DNA of 64,000 nt from Sphingomonas naphthae. Lineage in GTDB: Bacteria > Pseudomonadota > Alphaproteobacteria > Sphingomonadales > Sphingomonadaceae. Below, piece by piece: positions 51,541-59,818 of this stretch. How positions within the stretch are numbered: the first letter of the stretch is position 1; each line of letters starts with the position of its first letter. The DNA lies in contig NZ_CP117411.1 in NCBI RefSeq assembly GCF_028607085.1, positions 1,984,001 to 2,048,000 of the forward strand, in the 5' to 3' direction. The notes beneath the pieces are model-generated. The model did not search any database. It worked only from the letters and a program-made list of their open reading frames with translations, and was not told the origin of the DNA. Both the position numbers and the translations under genes were made by a program.

Positions 51541-52611
51541 ATGAAAATCCTCGTCACCGGGAATATGGGCTATGTCGGGCCGGCGGTGGTGAAGCGCCTG
51601 CGCGAGAGCTTTCCACGGGCGATCCTCCACGGCTTCGACAATGCCTATTTCGCCCATTGCCTGACGGGCGCGGGCCAGCTTCCCGAGCGGTTGCTCGACC
51701 GGCAGGATTTCGGCGACGTGCGCGCGCTGGAGGCCGGCGACCTCGGCGGCTACGACGCGGTGGTCCATCTCGCCGCCGTCTCGAACGATCCGATGGGCAG
51801 CCGATTCGCGGGCGTCACCCGCGCGATCAATCAGGATGCGTCGATCGCGATCGCCAAAGCGGCGGCCGCCGCCGGGGTCGCCAATTTCGTGTTCGCCTCG
51901 AGCTGCTCCGTCTATGGCGTGGCCGAGGGCGGGCCGCGCCGCGAGGGCGATCCGCTCAACCCGATGACCGATTATGCCGCCTCCAAGATCGGCACCGAAC
52001 GCGAGCTGGCGGGGATCGAGGGCGACATGGTCGTCACCTGCCTGCGCTTCGCCACCGCCTGCGGCATGTCCGATCGGTTGCGGCTCGATCTGGTGCTCAA
52101 CGATTTCGTCGCCTGCGCGCTCTCGCAGGGCGAGATCAGCGTGCTGAGCGACGGCACGCCGTGGCGCCCGCTGATCGACACCGCCGACATGGCGCGCGCG
52201 ATCGAATGGGGCGTGACGCGGCGGGCGGGCAATGGTGGCCGGAACCTGGTCGTCAATGCCGGGGCCAACAGCGCGAACTATCAGGTGCGCGATCTGGCCG
52301 CCGCCGTCGCCGAGGCGGTGCCCGGCACGCGGGTGAGCATCAATACCGACGCGCCGGCCGACAGCCGATCCTATCAGGTCGATTTCAGCCGCTTCGCCGA
52401 ACTGGCCCCCGCCCATCTGCCGCAGGTCACCCTCGCCCAATCGATCCGCCAACTGGTCGAGGGGCTGCGCGGCATGGGCTTCGCCGATGCGGATTTCCGC
52501 AATTCGCCGCTGATCCGCCTGCGCGTGCTGACCGACCATATCGCGCGCGGGCGACTATCGACCAGCCTGCACTGGCACGACCCGTCCGATCTGGGAGCCG
52601 TGGCCGCCTGA
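51541..52611 (+). CDS. NAD-dependent sugar epimerase/reductase (extended SDR)
   Basis: 356-residue Rossmann-fold enzyme. The motif ILVTGNMGYVGPAVVKRL is at residues 3-20 and VVHLAAVSNDP near 75. The active site FASSCSVYG ... YAASKIGTE supplies Ser, Tyr and Lys. In place of the Thr-Asp-Glu of 4,6-dehydratases it has SSCS, so it is more likely an epimerase or reductase than a dehydratase. AGGGAG before ATG 51541 sets the start. First gene of a cassette with RfbF, a SAF oxidoreductase and RmlC-like protein, so it probably acts on a CDP-sugar. Confidence 0.87.
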   Translation: MKILVTGNMGYVGPAVVKRLRESFPRAILHGFDNAYFAHCLTGAGQLPERLLDRQDFGDVRALEAGDLGGYDAVVHLAAVSNDPMGSRFAGVTRAINQDASIAIAKAAAAAGVANFVFASSCSVYGVAEGGPRREGDPLNPMTDYAASKIGTERELAGIEGDMVVTCLRFATACGMSDRLRLDLVLNDFVACALSQGEISVLSDGTPWRPLIDTADMARAIEWGVTRRAGNGGRNLVVNAGANSANYQVRDLAAAVAEAVPGTRVSINTDAPADSRSYQVDFSRFAELAPAHLPQVTLAQSIRQLVEGLRGMGFADADFRNSPLIRLRVLTDHIARGRLSTSLHWHDPSDLGAVAA

Positions 52612-52625
52612 GGGGGGAGACGCCG

Positions 52626-53402
52626 ATGCGCAAGGTGGCATTGCTGGCGGGCGGCTTCGGCACCCGGCTGAGCGAGGAAACGACGGTGCGGCCCAAGCCC
52701 ATGGTCGAGATCGGCGGGCGGCCGATCATGTGGCACATCATGAAGATGTACGCCCATTATGGCGTGCGCGAGTTCGTGGTGCTGGGCGGCTACAAGGTGG
52801 ATTTCATCCGCGATTATTTCCTGTCCTACCGCTCGCGCGGGTGCGACTTCACGATCGACCTGAAATCGGGCGACACCGAATGGCTGGAGGCCGCCGCCGA
52901 GGACTGGAAGGTCACCGTCGTCGACACCGGCTATGATTCGATGACCGGCGGCCGGCTCCGGCGCGCACGGCACCATCTGGAGGGCGGGCGGTTCGGCCTC
53001 ACCTATGGCGACGGCGTCTCGAACGTCGATATCCCCGCGCTGATCGCGACGCACGAAACGGCCGACGCCTGGTGCACCCTCACCGCCGTCACCCAGCCCG
53101 GCCGCTACGGCGCGCTGCGGCTGAGCGACGACCGGCGTCAGGTGCTGGGCTTTCGCGAGAAGGGTGCGGCGGACGGCGGCCTCATCAACGGCGGCTTCTT
53201 CGTCTGCGAGCCCGAGATGCTCGACCTGATCGACGACGACCAGACCACCTTGGAGGCCGAGCCGATGGACCGGCTGATCGCGCGCGGCAAGCTCGCGAGC
53301 TATCACCACGACGGTTACTGGCAGAGCATGGATTCCCTGCGCGACAAGCATCTGCTCGAGGAACAATGGATCAAGGGCGCGCCCTGGAAGGTGTGGGCAT
53401 GA
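52626..53402 (+). CDS. rfbF: Glucose-1-phosphate cytidylyltransferase
   Basis: 258-residue nucleotidyltransferase that joins glucose-1-phosphate and CTP to CDP-glucose. The N-terminal signature is VALLAGGFGTRLSEET followed by RPKPMVEIGGRPIMWHIMK. Further RfbF-type marks are GYKVDFIRDYFLSY, DTGYDSMTGGRL, TYGDGVSNVDI and the closing DGYWQSMDSLRDKHLLE. A GGGGGGAGA ribosome site precedes the ATG. It overlaps the oxidoreductase gene by 4 bp. CDP-glucose normally passes to a 4,6-dehydratase (RfbG), which is not found in this window. Confidence 0.95.
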   Translation: MRKVALLAGGFGTRLSEETTVRPKPMVEIGGRPIMWHIMKMYAHYGVREFVVLGGYKVDFIRDYFLSYRSRGCDFTIDLKSGDTEWLEAAAEDWKVTVVDTGYDSMTGGRLRRARHHLEGGRFGLTYGDGVSNVDIPALIATHETADAWCTLTAVTQPGRYGALRLSDDRRQVLGFREKGAADGGLINGGFFVCEPEMLDLIDDDQTTLEAEPMDRLIARGKLASYHHDGYWQSMDSLRDKHLLEEQWIKGAPWKVWA

Positions 53403-54736
53403 TCCTCGTCGATACCGCCCTCGCCCGCCGCCAGAGTGAGGGTCGGCCGATCCGGGTGGCGGTCGTGGGCGCCGGCTTTCAGGGCGCCGCGATCGTCCGC
53501 CAGATCATGACCGCGACACCGGGCATGACGGTCGTGGCCGTCGCCAACCGCAACCTCGCCCCCGCCCGCGCCGCCTATACCGACATCGGCATCGATCCGC
53601 TGGTGACCGAGGGCCATCACGCGATCGAGCGCGCCATCGCCGCCGGCCAGCCGGTCGCGACCGAAGACGCCTTGGGCGTGGCGCTGGCGGACGGCATCGA
53701 CGTGCTGGTCGAGGTGACCGGATCGGTCGAATATGGCGCCAACATCGTCCTCGCCGCGATCGATGCCGGCAAGCATGTGGTGCAGATGAACGCCGAGCTG
53801 GACGGCACGATCGGCCCGATCCTGAAGGCGCGCGCCGATGCCGCCGGCGTGATCTACAGCTTTTCGGACGGCGACCAGCCGGGCGTGCAGATGAACCTCG
53901 TGCGCTTCGTGCGCGGGCTGGGCGTGACGCCAGTGCTGTGCGGCAACATCAAGGGGCTGCACGATCCCTATCGCGACCCGACCACCCAGCGCGCCTTCGC
54001 CGAGAAATGGGGGCAGAAGCCGGCGATGGTCGCCTCCTTCGCGGACGGCACCAAGATCAGCTACGAACAGGCGATCGTCGCCAACGGCACCGGCTTCACC
54101 GTCGCGCGGCGGGGCATGCTGGGGCCGGATTTCTCGGGCGGCGACCCGACCGCGCCCTTGGTGCCCCTCGAAGATACCGTCCCCGCCTTCCGCGAGGCGC
54201 TCGATCGCCATCTCGGCGGCGGCGGGCCGGGGCTGGTGGATTACGTCGTCGGCGCGCGGCCCGGCCCCGGCGTGTTCGTGCTGGGCACGCACGACGACCC
54301 TCGCCAGCAGCATTTCCTCAATCTCTACAAGCTCGGCACCGGGCCTTATTATTGCTTCTCGACGCCCTATCACCTCTGCCATTTCGAGGTGCCGACCTCG
54401 ATCGCGCGGGCGGCCTTGTTCGGCGACGCGGTGCTGGCGCCGCTCGGCGCGCCGAAGGTGGGCGTGATCGCGCTCGCCAAGAAGGATCTCGTGCCCGGCG
54501 ACATCATCAGCGAGTTCGGCGGCTACGAAGCCTATGGCGTCGCCGAGCAGAGCGAGATCATCGCCGCCTCGGGCCTCCTCCCGCTCGGCCTCGCGCTCGG
54601 CTGCACGCTCGTCCGGCCGGTCGCGAAAGACAGCGCGCTCACCTTCGCCGACGTCTCCATCCCCTCCGGGCGCACCATCGACCGGCTTTATGCCGAGCAG
54701 GATGCCTTGTTCGCCCGCAGCCTGAAGGCCGCCTGA
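53399..54736 (+). CDS. Gfo/Idh-like oxidoreductase with C-terminal SAF domain
   Basis: 445-residue NAD(P)-dependent dehydrogenase. The Rossmann start is RVAVVGAGFQGAAIVRQIM near residue 19. LVEVTGSVEYGANIVLAAI near 102 and HVVQMNAELD near 125 recall homoserine-dehydrogenase/Gfo relatives. The C-terminal SAF-like domain (about 355-425) shows ALAKKDLVPGDIISEFGGYE. SAF domains occur in sialic-acid synthases and altronate dehydratases. Coupled to rfbF upstream (ATGA) and to the RmlC-like gene downstream (TGATG). Probably reduces a keto-sugar intermediate; exact chemistry unknown. Confidence 0.87.
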   Translation: MILVDTALARRQSEGRPIRVAVVGAGFQGAAIVRQIMTATPGMTVVAVANRNLAPARAAYTDIGIDPLVTEGHHAIERAIAAGQPVATEDALGVALADGIDVLVEVTGSVEYGANIVLAAIDAGKHVVQMNAELDGTIGPILKARADAAGVIYSFSDGDQPGVQMNLVRFVRGLGVTPVLCGNIKGLHDPYRDPTTQRAFAEKWGQKPAMVASFADGTKISYEQAIVANGTGFTVARRGMLGPDFSGGDPTAPLVPLEDTVPAFREALDRHLGGGGPGLVDYVVGARPGPGVFVLGTHDDPRQQHFLNLYKLGTGPYYCFSTPYHLCHFEVPTSIARAALFGDAVLAPLGAPKVGVIALAKKDLVPGDIISEFGGYEAYGVAEQSEIIAASGLLPLGLALGCTLVRPVAKDSALTFADVSIPSGRTIDRLYAEQDALFARSLKAA

Positions 54737-55284
54737 TGATCTTCCACCAGACGACGTTGAAGGATGCCTGGCTGATCGACGTGGAGGCGCGCGGCGACGC
54801 GCGCGGCATGTTCGGCCGCACCTTCTGCGAGACCGAATTCGCCGCCCACGGCCTCGCCACCCGCTACGTCCAGCAGAATATGTCGGTCTCGGCCGAGGCG
54901 GGCACGATCCGGGGCATGCACTTCCAGCGCGCGCCCTTTACCGAGGCGAAGCTGGTGCGCTGCGTGCGCGGCGCGATCCTCGACGTGATCGTCGATCTGC
55001 GCGGCAATTCGCCGACCTATCTGAAGCATGAGGGGTTCGAGCTGTCGGCCGAGAACCGCCGCCAGCTCTATGTGCCGCCGGGCTTCGGCCACAGTTTCCA
55101 GACGTTGGTGGACGATATCGAGGTCAGCTACCTCGTCTCCGCCCCCTATACGCCCGATGCCGAGGGCGGGGTGCGCTACAGCGATCCCCTGCTGGCGATC
55201 CGATGGCCGCTGCCGGTCTCGACCATATCCGACAAGGACGCCAACTGGCCGCTGATCGACCCCGAGGCGGCGCCCTATTTCTGA
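54736..55284 (+). CDS. rfbC: dTDP-4-dehydrorhamnose 3,5-epimerase-like protein
   Basis: 182-residue cupin epimerase of the RmlC family, which epimerises C3 and/or C5 of 4-keto-6-deoxy sugars. The catalytic His62 is in GTIRGMHFQ, and Tyr132/Tyr138 in SYLVSAPYTP provide the acid. RSF-like entry is RGMFGRTFCETEF, and GFGHSFQTL is the typical cupin turn. Length equals the family norm. No rmlA, rmlB or rmlD lies in this window, so with RfbF as neighbour the substrate is more likely a CDP-4-keto sugar. Start overlaps the preceding stop by 1 bp. Confidence 0.93.
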   Translation: MIFHQTTLKDAWLIDVEARGDARGMFGRTFCETEFAAHGLATRYVQQNMSVSAEAGTIRGMHFQRAPFTEAKLVRCVRGAILDVIVDLRGNSPTYLKHEGFELSAENRRQLYVPPGFGHSFQTLVDDIEVSYLVSAPYTPDAEGGVRYSDPLLAIRWPLPVSTISDKDANWPLIDPEAAPYF

Positions 55285-55294
55285 CGCGCGCGCC

Positions 55295-56272
55295 TCACGC
55301 CGCGTTCTGCGCGAAAGCCTGTCCTTCCTCGACGGACAGGATGCGCATGCCCGTTCGATCGAACGACGCGCCCGCCTGCTCCACCGCCGGCTCGAAGCTC
55401 AACCCCGCGAGGGTCGCGCGGGCGACGATGCCGGCCTTGCGGAACTCGCCCCTGCGCGCCAGCCCCAGCGCCGTCCGCACCTTTTCCCACACCAGCCGCA
55501 TCGTCGACCGGCGCGAATAATAGGTGCGGAAGGTGTAGATCTGGTTGCGGATATAATGGTGATGATAGCCGATCCGCGCCGGATTGGTCTCGGTACGGAT
55601 ATCCAGCCGCCCATCGAGTTGGCGGACATGGGTGACGGCGCTGCGGCCGACGATATAGCCGGGCTGCTGGCGGGTCACCCGCACGGTGAATTCGGTATCC
55701 TCGCCCCAGATGAACATGTCGGCGATCGGCAGGCCGAAGCGATCGAGCGTGGCGCGCGGCAACAGGATCGACACGAAGGTCGCCCGCTGCACCGCGACCA
55801 GCCCCTCGCCCAGCAACGCCGGCCAATCGGCATAGGACAGAGCGTTGCGCGCGCGATCGATATCCGGCGTGTTGGTCACGATCCCCTTGGGCGAGCGCGC
55901 GACCGAGAGCAGGAAGGGCGGATCGATCGCCCGCTCGGCCAGCGACGCCCGCGCCTCGACCAGTTTCTCCAGCGCGTCGGGCTCGGGGATGACGTCGTCG
56001 TCCATCACCCACAGGAAATCAGCGCCGCTCAGATGCCCCAGCCGCATCCCGCGGTTGAAGCCGCCCGCCGCGCCGATGTTGACGGGCAGGCGATGCACCT
56101 CGACCCGGCCGGCCCAGCGATCCTCCAGCATCTCGAACGTGCCGTCGGTGCTGGCATTGTCGACCACCAGCACGCGCGTACAGGCCCGCGTCTGCGCCAG
56201 AATCGCGGCGAGACACTCCTCCAGAAGATCCTTCCGGTTGAAGGTCAGCACGACGGCGCAGATGTTTGGCAT
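55295..56272 (-). CDS. Glycosyltransferase family 2, GlfT2/rhamnosyltransferase-like
   Basis: 325-residue GT-A enzyme. It begins ICAVVLTFNRKDLLEECLAAI with VLVVDNASTDGT. The metal site is FLWVMDDDVIPEPDAL (DDD) and the catalytic base region is FIWGEDTEFTVRV (WGEDxE), the pattern of galactofuranosyl- and related transferases. A C-terminal extension with HHHYIRNQIYTFRTYYSRR follows. GGGGGAATC before the ATG supports the start. It converges on rfbC by 10 bp and is divergent from the FAD oxidoreductase. Confidence 0.9.
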   Translation of the reverse strand: MPNICAVVLTFNRKDLLEECLAAILAQTRACTRVLVVDNASTDGTFEMLEDRWAGRVEVHRLPVNIGAAGGFNRGMRLGHLSGADFLWVMDDDVIPEPDALEKLVEARASLAERAIDPPFLLSVARSPKGIVTNTPDIDRARNALSYADWPALLGEGLVAVQRATFVSILLPRATLDRFGLPIADMFIWGEDTEFTVRVTRQQPGYIVGRSAVTHVRQLDGRLDIRTETNPARIGYHHHYIRNQIYTFRTYYSRRSTMRLVWEKVRTALGLARRGEFRKAGIVARATLAGLSFEPAVEQAGASFDRTGMRILSVEEGQAFAQNAA

Positions 56273-56302
56273 GATTCCCCCGAATCTCAGTCGGATCATC
56301 AA

Positions 56303-56317
56303 ATGTTTCTGAAACAT
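56303..56317. promoter_or_regulatory. Perfect operator-like palindrome in the divergent AT-rich gap
   Basis: ATGTTTC-T-GAAACAT is a perfect 15-bp palindrome in the 125-bp region between the divergent GT2 and FAD oxidoreductase genes. That gap is markedly AT-rich compared with its surroundings. The site is well placed to control both promoters. The regulator is unknown. Confidence 0.5.
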
Positions 56318-56397
56318 ATCATAACATGTACGAATGTAAAGAAGGTCTGTTATGGCTACTGAATGACGAACTTGGCGACGAGCGGTTCCTTTTTGGC

Positions 56398-57516
56398 ATG
56401 AACACACTCGATACAGTCGTGATCGGGGCGGGCGTTGTTGGCCTCGCCGTGGCGCGAACACTTGCGCGTCACGGGCAGGAAACAATCCTGTGCGATGCCG
56501 AGGCCGCGTTCGGCACCGGGACCAGCGCGCGCAACAGCGAGGTGATCCATGCCGGCATCTATTATCCGCGCGGCTCGCTGAAGGCGGCGCTGTGCACGCG
56601 GGGGCGGGCGATGCTCTATGCCTATTGCGCCGCGCACGGCGTGCCGCACCGCCGGCTCGGCAAGCTGATCTTCGCCGCCGATGCGCTCCAGATCGCGGCG
56701 CTCGATGCGATCCTCGATGCCGCGCACGCCGCCGGGGTCGATGATCTCCACCGCCTCGACGCCGCCGAGGCCCGACGCCTCGAACCCGCGCTTGCCTGCC
56801 ACGAGGCTTTGCTCTCACCCTCGACCGGCATCGTCGACAGCCATGCGCTGATGACCAGCCTGCTGGGCGAGGCCGAGGATCGCGGCGCGACGCTCGCCAC
56901 CCACGCCCGCGTCACCCGCCTGACGCGCCAGCCCGGCGGCTGGGGGGTGCATATCGACGACGAGGCGGCGCCCACGCTGGTCGCCCGGCAGGTGGTCAAC
57001 GCCGCCGGCCTCACCGCGCACCTGCTGGCACACCAGACCGAGGGGCTGGAGGCCGGGGACATCCCGGACATCCGCTACGCGCGCGGCGTCTATTTCACTT
57101 ATGCCGGCCGGGCGCCCTTCACCCGGCTGATCTATCCCGTGCCGGTGCCGGGCGGGCTCGGCACGCACCTGACGCTCGACATGGGCGGCATGGCGCGCTT
57201 CGGGCCGGACGTGGAGTGGATCGACGGGATCGATTATACCGTCGATCCCGGCCGCAAGGCGGGCTTCCTCGCCGCCGCCCGGCTGATCTGGCCCGAGATC
57301 GATCCCGATCGCCTGACCCCCGGCTATGCCGGCATCCGCCCCAAGATCGGCGGGCCGGGCAGCCCGGCGGCCGATTTCCGCGTCGACGGGCCGGAGGCGC
57401 ACGGCCTGCCCGGCCTCGTCAATCTCTTCGGCATCGAATCGCCCGGACTTACTTCGTCACTTGCGATTGCCGATCTGGTCGCGGAAAAGCTCGGCTTTCC
57501 GCCGGAGATGGCCTGA
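56398..57516 (+). CDS. FAD-dependent oxidoreductase, L-2-hydroxyglutarate oxidase-like
   Basis: 372-residue flavoenzyme of the DAO/LhgO family, which oxidises 2-hydroxy acids or related compounds. The FAD motif DTVVIGAGVVGLAVARTLA starts at residue 5, followed by TSARNSEVIHAGIYYPRGS, the LhgO hallmark, and a C-terminal GIESPGLTSSLAIADLV. ATG at 56398 puts the Rossmann strand at the N-terminus; an ATG at 56326 would add a 24-residue leader unlike the family. It is 1 bp from the next glycosyltransferase gene, so it is part of an EPS transcript. A role in making an acidic substituent is possible but unproven. Confidence 0.87.
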   Translation: MNTLDTVVIGAGVVGLAVARTLARHGQETILCDAEAAFGTGTSARNSEVIHAGIYYPRGSLKAALCTRGRAMLYAYCAAHGVPHRRLGKLIFAADALQIAALDAILDAAHAAGVDDLHRLDAAEARRLEPALACHEALLSPSTGIVDSHALMTSLLGEAEDRGATLATHARVTRLTRQPGGWGVHIDDEAAPTLVARQVVNAAGLTAHLLAHQTEGLEAGDIPDIRYARGVYFTYAGRAPFTRLIYPVPVPGGLGTHLTLDMGGMARFGPDVEWIDGIDYTVDPGRKAGFLAAARLIWPEIDPDRLTPGYAGIRPKIGGPGSPAADFRVDGPEAHGLPGLVNLFGIESPGLTSSLAIADLVAEKLGFPPEMA

Positions 57517-57517
57517 C

Positions 57518-59818
57518 ATGGACATCGTGACGGACCCGCGCCGCGACCCGCCCCTGATCCCCGGCCCGGTCCTCGCCGGCCACCGGGCGGACGATCTCAC
57601 CCGCCGCCTGCCCTGCGTCACCGTCGCCGTCGCCGCCTACAATGCCGCCGCGTTTCTGGAGGCGGCCGTGCGATCGGCGCTCGATCAGCGCGGCGTGCAT
57701 GTCGAGGTGGTGATCGTCGACGACGTGTCGAGCGACGACACGCCCGCCATCGCCGCGCGGCTGGCGGCCGAAGACCCGCGCGTCCGGGTCGAGCGGATGG
57801 CGGCCAATGGCGGGCCGGCCGGCGCGCGCAACCGGGCGATCGAGCTGGCGCGGGGCCGCTGGCTGGCGATCCTCGACAGCGACGATCTGATGCATCCCGA
57901 CCGGCTCTACGACCTGCTGACCGAGGGCGAGACGAGCGGCGCCGACCTGATCGCCGACGATCTGATGCTGTTCGACGAGGCCGGGGTCGCGCCGCCCACC
58001 CGCTTCCTCGACGCGGCGCGCGCCACCGCCCCCGGCTGGATCGACCTGCCCGCCTATCTGCGCGAGACGGTGATGTACGGGCGGCGGCCCAATCTCGGGT
58101 TCCTCAAACCCGTCATCCGCATGGATCGCCTGCGCCAGCATGGCCTTCGCTATGACGAGAGCCTGCGCATCGCCGAGGATGACGATCTGATCGTGCGGCT
58201 GCTGGCGGCGGGGGCGCGCTATCGCCTGTTGCCGCGCCTCGGCTATTTCTACCGCAAGCACGGCACGTCGATCTCGCACCGCCTTTCGCTGCGCAACGCC
58301 GAGGCAATGGTGGCGGCGGGCGAAGGGCTGGACCGGCTGCTGGCCGGCGCCTCGCCCGATGCGCGCCACGCCCTCGCCGCGCGCAACCGCGCCTTGCGCG
58401 CCACGCGCGACTTCACCCGCGCGATCGATCTGCTGAAGGAGCGCCGCCCGCTCGCCGCCATGTCGCACTGCCTGTCGCGGCCCGGCCTTTTGCCCCTGTT
58501 CCGCATGCCGATCGGGGCGAAACTGAAACGGCTGCTGCCCCGCCGGCAGGCCCGCTTGATCCCGCCCGATCCGAAAGGCGTCTGCTTCATCAGCCGCCAG
58601 CGGCTGACCGGCGCCACCAACGGCAGTTCGGCCTATCTGCTCGATCTGGCCAGAAGCGTCCGCGCGGCGGGGCTGGTGCCGCATCTCGTCCAGCCCTCCC
58701 CCACCCTGTTCGGGCGGATGCCGGTGATGCGGATGCAGCCCGAGATGGCGGTGTTCGCCTCGCACAGCATAAGGGGCGCGATCCGCATCGGCGACCGGTG
58801 GGTTGCGCGCGATCCGGCGATATGGCTGGCGGCCGCGCGTGGCATCGTCGCCCGCTTCGCCCGCCGCTTCGGCCTCAAGGGCGGCTGGACCGAGGATCGC
58901 AAGGCGCCTTATGCGGTGACGACGCCGTGGCTGCCCGCCGACCGGCTGTTCGTCGCCGAACAGGCCCGCCCCCGCGCCGCCGTCGCCATCGCCGATTACG
59001 CCTTCCAGTCCTCCGCCTTCCCCTATCTGCTGCGCCCCGGCACGCCGACGGCGATCGTGATGCACGACCTGTTCCACGCCCGCAGCGCCGGCTTCGCCGC
59101 CACCGGCACCGCCGACAGCGTGGCGCTGGTCTCGAAGGAGGAGGAGATCGCCCTGCTGGCCAGGGCGGACGCGGTGATCGCCATCCAGGCCGAGGAAGCC
59201 CGCTTCGTCGATCGCGACGTGCGCGACGGCGCCGCATTGCTGGTGCCGATGGCGGCCGAACCGGTCGTCGCCCCGCAGCCCGGCGCCGCGCGCAAACTCC
59301 TGTTCGTCGGCAGCAACACCGCCCCGAACATCCACGGCCTGCGCTGGCTGTTCGACGAGGTTTGGCCCGCCGTCCGCGCCGCCGTGCCCGATGCCACGCT
59401 CGACATCTGCGGCACCGTCGCCTGGGCCTTCCCCGAAGGCGGCCCCGCCGGCACGCGGTTCCTCGGCCTCGTCGACGATCTCGCCGCCGCTTATGCCGGG
59501 GCCGGCGTGGTGGTCTCGCCGCTGCGGCAGGGATCGGGCCTCAAGATCAAGCTGATCGAGGCGCTGGCCCACGGCAAGGCGGTGGTCGCCACCAGCGTCA
59601 CCCTGCAAGGCGTGGAGGATGTGCTGGCCGGCTCCGTCGCCCACGCCGACGCGCCCGACACCTTCGCCGCCGCGATCACCGCCCTCGCCACCGACGACGC
59701 CGCCCGCACGACCCTCGCCGCACGGGGATGGGATGCGGCCCGCGCCCATTTCAGCGCGGAGACCGCGCATCGGGCGTGGCGGGACTGGCTGAAGGCGGTT
59801 AGCCCGGCGGCGTCCTGA
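57518..59818 (+). CDS. Two-domain glycosyltransferase (GT2 + GT4 fusion)
   Basis: 766-residue protein. The N-terminal GT2 domain (about residues 30-290) shows VTVAVAAYNAAAFLEAAV, EVVIVDDVSSDDTP and metal site LAILDSDDLMHPDRLY. A linker of about 90 residues leads to a GT-B-type domain (about 350-766) with SRQRLTGATNGSSAYLLDLA, KLLFVGSNTAPNIHGLRWLF and the donor motif GSGLKIKLIEALAHGKAVVA near residue 670. Two linkages could be made by one polypeptide. The GT2 half resembles the product of 46074-47045. The stop overlaps the convergent GH16 gene by 20 bp. Confidence 0.92.
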   Translation: MDIVTDPRRDPPLIPGPVLAGHRADDLTRRLPCVTVAVAAYNAAAFLEAAVRSALDQRGVHVEVVIVDDVSSDDTPAIAARLAAEDPRVRVERMAANGGPAGARNRAIELARGRWLAILDSDDLMHPDRLYDLLTEGETSGADLIADDLMLFDEAGVAPPTRFLDAARATAPGWIDLPAYLRETVMYGRRPNLGFLKPVIRMDRLRQHGLRYDESLRIAEDDDLIVRLLAAGARYRLLPRLGYFYRKHGTSISHRLSLRNAEAMVAAGEGLDRLLAGASPDARHALAARNRALRATRDFTRAIDLLKERRPLAAMSHCLSRPGLLPLFRMPIGAKLKRLLPRRQARLIPPDPKGVCFISRQRLTGATNGSSAYLLDLARSVRAAGLVPHLVQPSPTLFGRMPVMRMQPEMAVFASHSIRGAIRIGDRWVARDPAIWLAAARGIVARFARRFGLKGGWTEDRKAPYAVTTPWLPADRLFVAEQARPRAAVAIADYAFQSSAFPYLLRPGTPTAIVMHDLFHARSAGFAATGTADSVALVSKEEEIALLARADAVIAIQAEEARFVDRDVRDGAALLVPMAAEPVVAPQPGAARKLLFVGSNTAPNIHGLRWLFDEVWPAVRAAVPDATLDICGTVAWAFPEGGPAGTRFLGLVDDLAAAYAGAGVVVSPLRQGSGLKIKLIEALAHGKAVVATSVTLQGVEDVLAGSVAHADAPDTFAAAITALATDDAARTTLAARGWDAARAHFSAETAHRAWRDWLKAVSPAAS

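Noticed and set aside
51338-51544. A 68-codon open frame upstream of the epimerase gene
   Set aside because: No ribosome site, no resemblance to a family, and it overlaps the epimerase's promoter region and ribosome site.
51541-52611. The SDR enzyme as the missing CDP-glucose 4,6-dehydratase
   Set aside because: The active-site stretch reads SSCSVYG, without the Asp-Glu pair expected after Thr in dehydratases, so epimerase or reductase is more likely.
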